DNA of 40,300 bases from a virus (IMGVR_UViG_3300038461_000263:1-40300), one strand, 5' to 3'; counted from the first letter of the stretch, positions 24,183 through 31,356 are shown. The notes: a model not told the origin generated them from the letters alone. Made by a program: numbers and translations.

Positions 24183-24217
24183 TAAATTTTGTACAAGAAG
24201 GAAAAAGTCAAAATAAT
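24183..24217. promoter_or_regulatory. Overlapping divergent promoters
   Basis: Plus strand: TTGTAC (24189-24194), 17 bases, AATAAT (24212-24217). Minus strand: TTGACT (24206-24211), 17 bases, AATTTA (24183-24188). The two promoters face in opposite directions and share bases, so only one can be occupied at a time. The plus one would give a very short leader before the ATG at 24230. Confidence 0.42.
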
Positions 24218-24229
24218 ACTGGAGCAAGT

Positions 24230-24376
24230 ATGTCATTTGGGCAGGTTTTAGGTCATTTTGCCTATCAGGCAATGACTATTTTTACATGGGGATTTTTTGG
24301 AACATTTGGGGTGCTATGGGCGATCTATCTGTTGGCGAAAATATCTGGGTACGTAGACGATGAAGTCTATATTTGA
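24230..24376 (+). CDS. Small membrane protein (48 aa)
   Basis: An ATG preceded by GGAGCAAGT opens a 48-codon frame. Residues 15-37 (AMTIFTWGFFGTFGVLWAIY and on) form one hydrophobic span rich in Trp and Phe, flanked by a short amphipathic N-terminus and an acidic C-terminus (YVDDEVYI). It ends on the base before the convergent RNA ligase gene. Its own promoter is likely. Small spans of this type include holins and membrane toxins or inhibitors; nothing more can be said. Confidence 0.6.
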   Translation: MSFGQVLGHFAYQAMTIFTWGFFGTFGVLWAIYLLAKISGYVDDEVYI

Positions 24377-25081
24377 TTAATTAAATTCCTTACACTTCAA
24401 TTTCCACATAATTCTATTTCCATCTTTATTAAAAATATATGGTTCAGTCCTCGCAACAACTCCTTCCATTGTCATTTGCTCGATAGAGCATCTGCTTGGT
24501 GGTTTAGATTTAACAAAATCAACTATTTCATCCTCAGTGAATATACCTAGATTTGGTACAACTGGTATCGAAAGATTGTTGGCGATCTCTTCAACACATT
24601 CCCTTGGCATCCACCGCCTATTTAGCTGAACGTCGAAAAGTATAAAACCGGCATCTTTCCTATATTTTGGTCCTGCTGATTGAATAGTCTTTCCGTAACC
24701 CTCGCCATATAGCACGAGCTCTTCTGCTGCTGTTGATGGGCATTCACTTGTGACCATCGGGAATATTTTATCAAAATTCTCCCATGTTGCAAGGCCATTT
24801 AGCACGGTGAGTAAACATGCCTGTACACTAGAATCCGAGGTTCTGCCAAGAATAGTCGGTACCGTCTTGTTTCCAAAGACCTTTGTGAAGAAGATCCTTA
24901 TGTTTGTTCCATCGACTTTTTCCTCAATACGCCATTTCTTGATCAGGCCAAATTCTGGAGCAGCATAGTCACCAATTATAAAAGATTGACGGCCTTTCTG
25001 ATAATCCGGAGATTTCTTCTTATCTTGATCAAAATACCATCCCTCTCTTTTATATAAAGAGTTTATTTTAGGATATTCCAT
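24377..25081 (-). CDS. RNA ligase (ATP-dependent, Rnl family)
   Basis: A 234-residue nucleotidyltransferase from ATG 25081, with GGAGGC seven bases upstream (the longer frame to 25132 runs into the tRNA-like gene). Motif I is KVDGTN at 55-60, with Lys55 the adenylated residue. YGEGYG (125-130), FILFDV (146-151), EGVVAR (206-211) and WKLKCKE (226-232) are motifs III, IIIa, IV and V. All catalytic motifs are intact; no separate C-terminal OB or tRNA-binding domain is present. RNA ligases seal broken RNAs, typically tRNAs cut by host anticodon nucleases. A tRNA-like gene with a 71-nt insertion is immediately upstream on the same strand. Confidence 0.9.
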   Translation of the reverse strand: MEYPKINSLYKREGWYFDQDKKKSPDYQKGRQSFIIGDYAAPEFGLIKKWRIEEKVDGTNIRIFFTKVFGNKTVPTILGRTSDSSVQACLLTVLNGLATWENFDKIFPMVTSECPSTAAEELVLYGEGYGKTIQSAGPKYRKDAGFILFDVQLNRRWMPRECVEEIANNLSIPVVPNLGIFTEDEIVDFVKSKPPSRCSIEQMTMEGVVARTEPYIFNKDGNRIMWKLKCKEFN

Positions 25082-25099
25082 TTGCGCCTCCTTTTTTAT

Positions 25100-25242
25100 C
25101 TCCCGAAGATGGAATCGAACCACCGGCCTCAAACCATAGGCAACATTCTGTCATTAAAATAACATTGATATTCAATGTGGGGATTTTAACCACCAACCTT
25201 TGCCATCATCATGTTTGCGCTCTACCATTGAGCTACTCGGGA
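25100..25242 (-). tRNA. tRNA-like gene with a 71-nt insertion in the anticodon loop
   Basis: Read on the minus strand: acceptor TCCCGAG (25236-25242) pairs with TTCGGGA (25101-25107). The D-arm is GCTC-AATGGTA-GAGC. The anticodon stem is CAAAC (25213-25217) with GTTTG (25130-25134). The variable loop is AGGCC, and the T-arm is GGTGG-TTCGATT-CCATC. Without the insert it would be a 72-nt tRNA of normal form. The stem closes on 78 nt instead of 7. If the first seven (ATGATGA) form the loop, the anticodon is GAT (Ile), and the flanks resemble bacterial tRNA-Ile. The insert has its own stems: GGCAA/TTGCC, GTGG/CCAC, ACATTGA/TCAATGT. It may be an intron, a broken tRNA or a tRNA-like RNA. Confidence 0.65.
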
Positions 25243-25595
25243 ATTGCTGGCAAGTATTTGTGATACTTTTCCAAAACTGCTTTACTTCCCAAAAGCAAAG
25301 TTTCTTTACATACCTTGCATCGTGCTGTCCTTCTAGGCGAAACCTGAATTGGAGAATCATCTGTTACCATCTTTAGATCGTAAAACTCGTAGGTGTCCAT
25401 TCCAAAATGGTGGGTATGTCCGCATTTGCACGGAAGGTCGTGCAGTTTAAACAGTTCAGCCAGTGCCATTGGATCTCCCTTGAGGTTTATTTCCCAACTA
25501 TCATTAACCCAAGGGCAAGAAGAACTGGATTGAAAGAGTTCAACCCTTTTACCCAGTTGTAATGGTCCATTGGTGATACGATCGCTCATCGTCAT
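25233..25595 (-). CDS. Zinc-binding hypothetical protein
   Basis: A 120-residue protein with GGAGG eight bases upstream of ATG. Cys/His pairs at about residues 55-64 (PCKCGHTHHFG) and 93-96 (CKVC) probably make a zinc site. The region between has acidic and aromatic residues. Its last codons and TAG stop overlap the first ten bases of the tRNA-like gene, so that RNA must be cut from the same transcript or have its own promoter. The preceding 108 bases hold only a 25-codon ORF (25592-25669) that ends in ATGA overlap with this start; its coding status is doubtful. Confidence 0.66.
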   Translation of the reverse strand: MTMSDRITNGPLQLGKRVELFQSSSSCPWVNDSWEINLKGDPMALAELFKLHDLPCKCGHTHHFGMDTYEFYDLKMVTDDSPIQVSPRRTARCKVCKETLLLGSKAVLEKYHKYLPAIPE

Positions 25596-25703
25596 TTAGT
25601 TTTCCTCCTTGTTTCTCCTAGGTTAATCTTGTTTAGCAAATTTGCCACTTTAAAGCCTCTTGGCTGCATTTTCTTTTTGTGCTGTATGGTTGCCCATATC
25701 CCT

Positions 25704-25889
25704 TCAGGATAATTCAACTGGTAGGCTTTTAAGTGCATCTAGATCAATTCTTTCGAGAATATGTTTAATCTTTTCCAACCCAAATTCTTTTTCATATTCC
25801 TTTAAGAAGTTAGGTCTTTTCTTTATAACTCTAATAGTTAGATCGACAAGATAATCATCATAAAGATCTTTCGGTGTTTTAATTGTCAT
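25704..25889 (-). CDS. Small hypothetical protein
   Basis: A 61-residue charged, helical protein (LYDDYLVDLTIRVIKKRPNF, then LKEYEKEFGLEKIKHILERI). It follows the DnaB-type gene by five bases, with a weak Shine-Dalgarno. No family was recognised. Its place directly behind the helicase suggests a replication accessory, without further support. Confidence 0.55.
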   Translation of the reverse strand: MTIKTPKDLYDDYLVDLTIRVIKKRPNFLKEYEKEFGLEKIKHILERIDLDALKSLPVELS

Positions 25890-25894
25890 TTTTT

Positions 25895-27250
25895 TTATTC
25901 CTTGGCAACCGGCTTATAAATAGTAGGTACAAAACGAGAAATTCCGAATTCATGAGTAAAAATAAGTTCCCCAGTCATTCCTCGTCTATTTTTCGCAACC
26001 ATTAGTTTTGCTAAGCCAGGTTTGTCAAATTTTTGAGTAGCATCTTCCCTGTGAAGGAATAAAACAATATCAGCGTCTGCCTCAAGGGATCCACTGTCTT
26101 TTAAATCACTAAGAATTGGCGTTGCTTTGGCACGTTCGTCTATTCTTCTGTTAAGTTGAGCTAGACAAACAACGGGGATATTAAGCTCTCGTGCTAGTCT
26201 TTTCAGAGCTCCTGAAATCTCTGTAACTTCATGGTATCTGTCTTTATGAAATTTATTTCCGCTTTTCAGCAAGCCAAGGTAGTCTATGAAAAGAACTTTA
26301 ATATCATGCTTTTCTTTCTCTCTTATTGCTATTGATCGCAATAGTGGTAAACTTATTTCGGATCTAGTATTAATTAGATTTAGATAATCTTTCTTCAAAA
26401 ATGGAACTATTTCTTGAAATTCCTCTCGTGTAATAGATCTGTCCCTTACCCTTCCATATGGAATACGACAATGTGCGCTTATTAATTTTTCCACAATATC
26501 TGCGCCATTCATTTCCAATGCGATGAACAATGAGGGAAGATTTTCTTTTATGGTTATGTGCTCCCACATATTCAATGCAAGTGTCGTTTTTCCCATGCCT
26601 GGCCTTGCAGCAAGTAAAATTAGGTTTCCACGTTGCAGTCCACAGATTATTTTATCAAGTTCTTCAAAACCAGTGCTTATGCCAATAACAGAAGATTTGT
26701 CGGGTGAGTTTTGGACTTTTATCACATCATCTATGTACGATTTACCATCAAAACCGGTTCTGGCGATATCCTGAGCTGTTTTTGTTTCTTCCATATTTGA
26801 TCTTGATTCAAGCGCGTAAATCTTGCTTCTCATTTCTTCCAGGGCATCTGATGAAGTAATTTCGAACTTTTTCGCTTTATCGGCCATTGTCTCGCAAAAT
26901 GTGACAATCTCTCGCTTAATTGCCTTTTCTTTTAAAATCTCTATGTAAGAATTTAATTCAAAATCATACGCTTGGTGGGTTAGTATTTTCATTAGGGCCT
27001 GGAGACCACCAACCTTATCCAAAACATTCTTGTCTTTTGCCTTTTGACAAACCAATGTAAGGGAAATCGTCTCTGTTTCTTTGTAAATTTCACTTAAGAG
27101 AAGAAAAATATTTTGATGTTCTTGGTAGTGAAAATCGGTTGCATGGAGGTTTTGGACCATCGTACAAAGTACATTAAAATTGCTTATAGAGGCAGCCAAT
27201 GCTTTTCTTTCAATGTCTTCTGAAAATAAGATCTGATTTTCATTACCCAT
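25895..27250 (-). CDS. dnaB: Replicative DNA helicase, DnaB family
   Basis: A 451-residue protein of full DnaB length. The N-terminal domain (ERKALAASISNFNVLCTMVQ, DFHYQEHQNIF) is the primase-interacting helical bundle. The RecA-like motor has Walker A ARPGMGKTT (about 215-223), Walker B KVLFIDYLGLL (318-328), the LAQLNRRID sensor (363-371) and SDLKDSGSLEADADIVLFLH (381-400) near the C-terminus. It unwinds DNA at the phage fork as a hexamer. Its start overlaps the end of the putative initiator gene, the usual initiator/loader-helicase pair. No phage primase or polymerase was recognised, so host enzymes are probably used. Confidence 0.93.
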   Translation of the reverse strand: MGNENQILFSEDIERKALAASISNFNVLCTMVQNLHATDFHYQEHQNIFLLLSEIYKETETISLTLVCQKAKDKNVLDKVGGLQALMKILTHQAYDFELNSYIEILKEKAIKREIVTFCETMADKAKKFEITSSDALEEMRSKIYALESRSNMEETKTAQDIARTGFDGKSYIDDVIKVQNSPDKSSVIGISTGFEELDKIICGLQRGNLILLAARPGMGKTTLALNMWEHITIKENLPSLFIALEMNGADIVEKLISAHCRIPYGRVRDRSITREEFQEIVPFLKKDYLNLINTRSEISLPLLRSIAIREKEKHDIKVLFIDYLGLLKSGNKFHKDRYHEVTEISGALKRLARELNIPVVCLAQLNRRIDERAKATPILSDLKDSGSLEADADIVLFLHREDATQKFDKPGLAKLMVAKNRRGMTGELIFTHEFGISRFVPTIYKPVAKE

Positions 27251-28262
27251 CCGGTGTTTCCTTTTCTATGATTTTTTCAAGGACCTTGGTAAAATTCTCG
27301 TCGTCAATTGTACCGCTGTAACGTTTTTTCTCATACCAAAATTGAGTCCAGTGGCCATCAAAAAAGAATCTTTCTATTTTATTACCAGAGCCTAGTGTTG
27401 AAACTTTTGTTAATAACTTTTTGTTGTTATTTTTTATTTTATCTATGTAATCAAGTTGTTTTTGCCTTTCTCTTTCACCATGTTTTTCTGAGATGAGTTT
27501 GATCGTCTTCCTGCTTTTAGATATTTTTATGCACCACTCGCGAACCTTTTTGACGATATCTTTTCTAGTGAACCTAACCTTGGGATTTGCTTTCCTCTCT
27601 TTGTCTAGCCAATCATTCATTCCTTGAAGGCCTAGATCAAGTAGATCTTTCCCTAGCTCTTTTCCTAGTTGGCTGTATTCCTCTAGCGTTAGCCCTGTCT
27701 CTCCTATTTTCATATAAAAAATAATAGCCGACGAAGGAGGCGTTGGTTTCTTTGTATTATTTCTATCTGTACTATTAGGTATTCTTAATAGCGGGACGGG
27801 ATTACCGCGAACGGTTATGCCGTCTCTGGCAAACATTTTTTTAATCAAAGGTTTTTTATGTACTTTATAAATGAATCTACGCAGACCATTCAAAGAATAA
27901 TATGACTTTGATAGGTATCCATTTTGTTCGGCCTCTTTTGCTAATCTACGAATATAATCTCTTCCTTTTTCTCTCTTGTATGGGATATCGAAAACATTGT
28001 TTTGGATCATTTTTAGATTGATTTTGAAGCCAGGCTTATGAGAGAAAAGATACGCTAAAAATCCACGGCATGCAAATGACAATTTCCCGTTTCGTGAAAA
28101 TAGATGAGTTAACCATTGGCCTTGATCTTCCTCTAACTCTTCTTCCATTTCAAAAGAAGTTCCGGAAAAATTTTCTTCTTCTTTATCAACTATTTCCTTT
28201 TTGGAATGTGTTGCGATTTTACTTGTTTCTTTTTTAGAAGGTTTGGTATAAACTTGGGGCAT
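27243..28262 (-). CDS. Putative replication initiator/helicase loader
   Basis: A 339-residue protein after AAAGGA. Residues about 45-135 look like a winged helix: WLTHLFSRNGKLSFACRGFL, FDIPYKREKGRDYIRRLAKE and EQNGYLSKSYYSLNGLRRFI. The C-terminal half is Lys-rich and helical, with a Trp-containing end. Phage O-type initiators have the same order of wHTH plus a helicase-contact tail and sit directly before DnaB, as here (8-base overlap). The N-terminus MPQVYTKPSK is nearly copied by the small upstream ORF at 28287-28433. The origin, if inside the gene as in lambdoids, was not located. Confidence 0.65.
   Translation of the reverse strand: MPQVYTKPSKKETSKIATHSKKEIVDKEEENFSGTSFEMEEELEEDQGQWLTHLFSRNGKLSFACRGFLAYLFSHKPGFKINLKMIQNNVFDIPYKREKGRDYIRRLAKEAEQNGYLSKSYYSLNGLRRFIYKVHKKPLIKKMFARDGITVRGNPVPLLRIPNSTDRNNTKKPTPPSSAIIFYMKIGETGLTLEEYSQLGKELGKDLLDLGLQGMNDWLDKERKANPKVRFTRKDIVKKVREWCIKISKSRKTIKLISEKHGERERQKQLDYIDKIKNNNKKLLTKVSTLGSGNKIERFFFDGHWTQFWYEKKRYSGTIDDENFTKVLEKIIEKETPDG
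28238..28262 (-). repeat. 25-nt direct repeat, copy 1 (start of initiator gene)
   Basis: Covers the ATG and first eight codons of the initiator gene; matches 28409-28433 at 22 of 25 bases. Both copies begin a reading frame (MPQVYTKPS and MPLSYTKPS), so the repeat encodes the same peptide start twice. Confidence 0.75.
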
Positions 28263-28279
28263 AACAAGTCCTTTGGTTG

Positions 28280-28312
28280 GAGAGCCTTAAAACTTGCCGT
28301 TGTGGGGCTCTC
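28280..28312 (-). promoter_or_regulatory. Leader hairpin before the initiator gene
   Basis: GAGAGCC and GGCTCTC form a 7-bp stem with a 19-nt loop, 18 bases before the initiator ATG. The stop of the 48-codon ORF lies at the edge of the loop. A similar GAGCC...GGCTC hairpin precedes that small ORF, so leader and start appear duplicated as a unit. Confidence 0.45.
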
Positions 28313-28433
28313 TAATTTCTACTATTTCCCAAACATTACATTCCTCGGCCTTAAATTGCAAAATGTCTTTGGATGATTCTTTTTCATAAAAATGCTTGCG
28401 GGAAAGGGAAGGTTTGGTATAAGATAGGGGCAT
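28287..28433 (-). CDS. Small ORF sharing its N-terminus with the initiator
   Basis: A 48-codon frame, MPLSYTKPSLSRKHFYEKES and onward, ending EPHNGKF. Its first nine residues match the initiator (MPQVYTKPS) at seven positions, and the DNA matches at 22 of 25. The rest is unrelated and has one Cys and one Trp. The Shine-Dalgarno is weak (AGAG). It may be a decoy or regulatory peptide carrying the same short interaction motif, or a leader created by duplication of the start region. Either is inference. Confidence 0.5.
   Translation of the reverse strand: MPLSYTKPSLSRKHFYEKESSKDILQFKAEECNVWEIVEIREPHNGKF
28409..28433 (-). repeat. 25-nt direct repeat, copy 2
   Basis: Second copy of the repeat at 28238-28262, covering the start of the 48-codon ORF. 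Three mismatches. See that entry. Confidence 0.72.
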
Positions 28434-28448
28434 AGTGTTGCTCTTTAA

Positions 28449-28487
28449 GAGCCTGGCTTACTATGTTTGGCAAACCAGGCTCTTTTT
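28449..28487 (+). terminator. Rho-independent terminator, plus-strand orientation
   Basis: GAGCCTGG and CCAGGCTC (8 bp, extending to 10 with AA/TT) around an 18-nt loop are followed by TTTTT on the plus strand. All neighbouring genes are on the minus strand, so it would stop antisense transcripts. On the minus strand the same stem lies in the leader of the 48-codon ORF. Confidence 0.58.
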
Positions 28488-28549
28488 ATTGGTTCATAAA
28501 AACCTAATCCTACACCAGACCAAATCAAACTTCCACTAAATTCCTTCCA

Positions 28550-29260
28550 TCAAGCGGTCGCTCTCTGAACTTCTGTTCCGCTGATTTTTACAATAGGATT
28601 TTTGAAAGTGTTCTTGGCCTTGCTTCTTGTGTACTTTGCGATTGTGTCTTCTGGGTTCGCTATACAACGCTTAAGCTCATCGCAAAATGATTCACCTTCT
28701 GCATCGCAATACTTCTCCTTCCTGTCAAGTATTTCAATGAATTCTGGTTCGGAAATTCCGCAAACAGACATAAGCTTGAGCCTCAATTCAGCCCTGATTT
28801 TTCGATCTTCAATCTGTTCGGCGGGTTTTGGATCTTGCTTTTTAACTTCTTCCAAATGCTTCTTGGTTGGCTTGCAAGCCTCTTCTCCATCATCATCCTC
28901 ATCAGGCGACACTCCAAACGCTGACGACAAGCTATACTTCTTAGCATACGTTAATCCCGAGCCATATCCTTGAGCGTCATTTTTGCTCACCGGCACCGAA
29001 ACAATCCCGCAAGACAACTTCTCGCCTGAACTATGCATGATCACAGTCTCAACGGCTGCAAAACCAGGTACGGAATGGATAATCTGATAGAACCATAGTC
29101 CATATTTTGTGATTGCAGGCTTGATTGCCTCTATGATACTGCTAAGGCTTGCATATTTATATCGCAAGTGCCCATTTTCCTTGTCCTTTTCAGCACCTGT
29201 AATTTCGCAAAAAGCCTTTGCCATTGCTGCCGAAAGCTCTTTTATCGATTCTGTACTCAT
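28550..29260 (-). CDS. ERF-family single-strand annealing protein
   Basis: A 236-residue protein. The ERF signature covers residues 30-125: YKYASLSSIIEAIKPAITKY, GLWFYQIIHSVPG, VIMHSSGEKLSCGI, KNDAQGYGSGLTYAKKYSLS and GVSPDEDDDGEEA. The C-terminal 100 residues are charged and less conserved. ERF proteins anneal complementary single strands during phage recombination and genome circularisation, alongside an exonuclease, which is encoded nearby (30362-31048). RusA at 31504 would resolve the products. One base separates it from the preceding gene. Confidence 0.9.
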   Translation of the reverse strand: MSTESIKELSAAMAKAFCEITGAEKDKENGHLRYKYASLSSIIEAIKPAITKYGLWFYQIIHSVPGFAAVETVIMHSSGEKLSCGIVSVPVSKNDAQGYGSGLTYAKKYSLSSAFGVSPDEDDDGEEACKPTKKHLEEVKKQDPKPAEQIEDRKIRAELRLKLMSVCGISEPEFIEILDRKEKYCDAEGESFCDELKRCIANPEDTIAKYTRSKAKNTFKNPIVKISGTEVQRATA

Positions 29261-29261
29261 A

Positions 29262-29882
29262 CTACCTACTCCTTAACTGTGTTACAGTTTCTTTATAAAT
29301 TCTTAGCCCAGGAATATCTCTAAGGCCGTTTTTGATTGCCAGCTTAACGCTGTTGTCAGCTATCTCAAGGTAATCAATTGGCACCTCGAAAATATCCTTC
29401 ACTTCATATTTCCAAATATCACGCTCAAAAGCTGTGCAGTTCGCCGCTCTAACTTTTGAGTTATCTTGGATGGTGATAGACATTTCCTCGCCACTTTCCA
29501 GTGCTGCTGATATATCCACCGCGGACATCTTTTTAGTTTCTTCTTGTCTCCAGATTGTGATTTTGGACTCTACAATTTCACTCACCTTGTCCAATCGCTC
29601 GGTGTACTTTTTGGCCAGACTATTGATCTCGCCGACAAAATCTCTGTATGGCTCTGTGATCTTTAACCTTGTCCCGTCAATCCGCTTCTGCATTTTCCTT
29701 GCTTCTCCAGCAAATGATATAGCCTCTTCAGCGGATAGTTGGTCTGCAACATTGATCTGCAATGCCATGGATAAAGTCTTCTCGACATGAGTTTCATACG
29801 TTGATAATTGACCCCTCACACTATTGGAGAGGACAGGAAGAAAACTTTCTTCCTCTATTTCTTGTTTTTCTGCTAATGACAT
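29262..29882 (-). CDS. Coiled-coil protein of phage recombination operons
   Basis: A 206-residue protein. The first 110 residues are helical (DQLSAEEAISFAGEARKMQK, then LKITEPYRDFVGEINSLAKK) and likely coiled coil. The C-terminal part, VKDIFEVPIDYLEIADNSVK and LAIKNGLRDIPGLRIYKE, is the recurrent tail of phage proteins found beside ERF/RecT genes (recollection of family pattern). It probably assists annealing or exonuclease activity. It lies one base upstream of the ERF gene and is co-transcribed. Confidence 0.75.
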   Translation of the reverse strand: MSLAEKQEIEEESFLPVLSNSVRGQLSTYETHVEKTLSMALQINVADQLSAEEAISFAGEARKMQKRIDGTRLKITEPYRDFVGEINSLAKKYTERLDKVSEIVESKITIWRQEETKKMSAVDISAALESGEEMSITIQDNSKVRAANCTAFERDIWKYEVKDIFEVPIDYLEIADNSVKLAIKNGLRDIPGLRIYKETVTQLRSR

Positions 29883-29909
29883 GATTCACCTCTTTTTTTA
29901 TTTGATTTA

Positions 29910-30095
29910 CTAAAATTCCTTGATAATGTCGAATGTTTCTTTTTCCTGATCCAGAAGCTCGTTTTTCGCCTCTACGAGCCGTCTTAGATAAAAACTGTAG
30001 TTGCTAATCTCTTGATCAATGACTTTTAGCTTCTCGTACGGCGAATCATCTTCCGAAAAAAAGAAGTGATCTGATAAGTTTTGAAGTGCAGACAT
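29910..30095 (-). CDS. Small acidic helical protein
   Basis: A 61-residue protein from ATG 30095 (CGGAG seven bases upstream; the longer frame to 30143 lies within the terminator-bearing leader). The sequence is helical: SALQNLSDHFFFSEDDSPYE, KLKVIDQEISNYSFYLRRLV, EAKNELLDQEKETFDIIKEF. A coiled coil is likely. Between replication-recombination genes, its partner is unknown. Confidence 0.6.
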   Translation of the reverse strand: MSALQNLSDHFFFSEDDSPYEKLKVIDQEISNYSFYLRRLVEAKNELLDQEKETFDIIKEF

Positions 30096-30136
30096 ATTTA
30101 ACTCCGTGTTGTGTGTCTGTATTGTTGTTATTCTAG

Positions 30137-30164
30137 CCCCCACTTATCCGAGTGGGGGTTTTTT
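30137..30164 (+). terminator. Strong rho-independent terminator, plus-strand orientation
   Basis: CCCCCACT-TATCCG-AGTGGGGG, an 8-bp GC-rich stem with a 6-nt loop, followed by six T on the plus strand. The U-tract is only on that strand, opposite to the operon around it. It overlaps by two bases the stop end of the gene at 30163. Confidence 0.75.
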
Positions 30165-30384
30165 AGTTTACAAATTTGGCACCAAGTTCCACTAGTGCTG
30201 GGTGTTTCTTGCCCTTATACTCAAAATCAAAAACCACGCTTAGTACCTTCAAGGCCCTGGGACTTAAGCATGTCTGATTTAAGAGATCTGCCAAACATTG
30301 AGAAATTTTACAATCTGGGTAGATGTAGTCCTTGCCTCCTGCAGGACTGTGAACCTCTAGTTTAAGTGTTGCTATCTTTTGCAT
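30163..30384 (-). CDS. Small hypothetical protein
   Basis: A 73-residue protein from ATG 30384 with GGAGG four bases upstream. The mixed alpha/beta sequence (ATLKLEVHSPAGGKDYIYPD, then LKVLSVVFDFEYKGKKHPAL) has two Cys. It starts inside the end of the nuclease gene (23-base overlap), so translation is coupled. No family was recognised; the neighbourhood suggests a recombination or replication accessory. Confidence 0.62.
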   Translation of the reverse strand: MQKIATLKLEVHSPAGGKDYIYPDCKISQCLADLLNQTCLSPRALKVLSVVFDFEYKGKKHPALVELGAKFVN

Positions 30385-31048
30385 TGGTCCTCCAATTTTT
30401 TTTGTTTGCTTTAACTTTATCCTCAAAATCCTTAACCATTTTGTAAGCTGTTATCATACCTCTTTCTTCTGGCACAGCGTCCTTGCCGAATTTTTCCTCA
30501 TGGCGGTGTACCATCATGGTAGCTGTTACCATGCCCTTGAGATAGTTTGTTATCTCGTATTCTTTTTGCACTGCTTCTCCTCCGTGTTTGTCAAGCTTGA
30601 GATATAATACTTTGGGGGCTACTTGAACCAATTCGTTGACGCCAACAAGATGGTGGTAAAACGCTCCTTTGAGTGGCCAGATATCATTATCAACTGACGA
30701 GCTTGTCTTCCAGTCGACGATCATTGCCCTGTTAATGCTGAAATGTATAATACCGTCAATAGCCCCAGTGAGCTTCCATTTGTCGCAGTACATACGCGTT
30801 TCTTCATGGGTAACAGCTGGCATGCCAATGAGCTCGTACCATTCTATCCACGACTCAAAATAAGGACGGGCTTCTTCACTTAATATAACCGGAACATCGC
30901 AGAGGAAGCCTCTTATTCCTGCGTGAACCTCTGTTCCTATATCAGCCCTATGCTGTAGGTAAGCTGGGTCCACTGACCCAAAATCCTCATATCGTGAGCA
31001 GAAGTCTGATACCCGTGTATAGCCAGGCTTGATTTTTTCTTCAGTCAT
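30362..31048 (-). CDS. PD-(D/E)XK nuclease (RecB/Cas4-like exonuclease)
   Basis: A 228-residue protein with the nuclease core in order: GTEVHAGIRGFL with His42, an acidic residue near 82-83 (THEETRMY), GAIDGIIHF with Asp98 and MIVDWKTSS with Asp112-Trp-Lys114. These are the metal-binding residues of the PD-(D/E)XK fold. With ERF and the coiled-coil protein it makes a complete exonuclease/annealing set that would process DNA ends into single strands. The C-terminal 60 residues are charged helix. The start is supported by GGAG upstream. Confidence 0.85.
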   Translation of the reverse strand: MTEEKIKPGYTRVSDFCSRYEDFGSVDPAYLQHRADIGTEVHAGIRGFLCDVPVILSEEARPYFESWIEWYELIGMPAVTHEETRMYCDKWKLTGAIDGIIHFSINRAMIVDWKTSSSVDNDIWPLKGAFYHHLVGVNELVQVAPKVLYLKLDKHGGEAVQKEYEITNYLKGMVTATMMVHRHEEKFGKDAVPEERGMITAYKMVKDFEDKVKANKKNWRTNAKDSNT

Positions 31049-31094
31049 CTTCAGTTCCCTCCATAAATTGAGAATCGCCTTCTTTTCTTGTCAT
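31041..31094 (-). CDS. Possible 17-codon mini-ORF coupled to the nuclease gene
   Basis: ATG 31094 follows GGAGG and opens a 17-codon frame (MTRKEGDSQFMEGTEDD) that ends in TGA overlapping the nuclease start by eight bases. The Shine-Dalgarno of the nuclease gene lies within it. It may be a real micro-peptide or a coupling leader; length prevents a stronger statement. Confidence 0.3.
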   Translation of the reverse strand: MTRKEGDSQFMEGTEDD

Positions 31095-31095
31095 T

Positions 31096-31356
31096 TTATG
31101 CCTCCGCTATCTCTGGTAAACAACTACGAATAAAGCTAATACGCTCACGTGCATGCTTGCGTGCCATTTCTTCTATCGAATCTCCCTCCATGATTTTACG
31201 CCAGTCAGATTTCCATGGAGCTCCCCACGGATATTTTCCCTCTTTATCGTATACATCAAAAGGAAGCTCCTTATAAAAAGTTTCCATAAAAAGTTTCTTT
31301 TCCTCTTCTGTTAACAGTCCAGCAAACCTTTCTCTAATCCCTTCTTCATTCAACAT
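31096..31356 (-). CDS. Small hypothetical protein, first gene of the leftward operon
   Basis: An 86-residue protein with GGAAGGAATAA before ATG. The sequence is helical and charged: RERFAGLLTEEEKKLFMETF, then YPWGAPWKSDWRKIMEGDSI and EEMARKHARERISFIRSCLP. The Trp-rich centre suggests a folded domain, but I recognise no family. As the first gene after the operator-promoter it is probably expressed early. Confidence 0.65.
   Translation of the reverse strand: MLNEEGIRERFAGLLTEEEKKLFMETFYKELPFDVYDKEGKYPWGAPWKSDWRKIMEGDSIEEMARKHARERISFIRSCLPEIAEA

Noticed and set aside
25135-25212. Insert in the tRNA-like gene as a group I or group II intron
   Set aside because: At 71 nt it is too short for either, and no cut site gives both a U before the insert and a G at its end within a normal anticodon loop.
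28602-28973. Plus-strand 123-codon frame between the two plus-strand terminators
   Set aside because: Ser-rich shadow of the ERF gene with no Shine-Dalgarno; the terminators more likely end non-coding antisense RNA.
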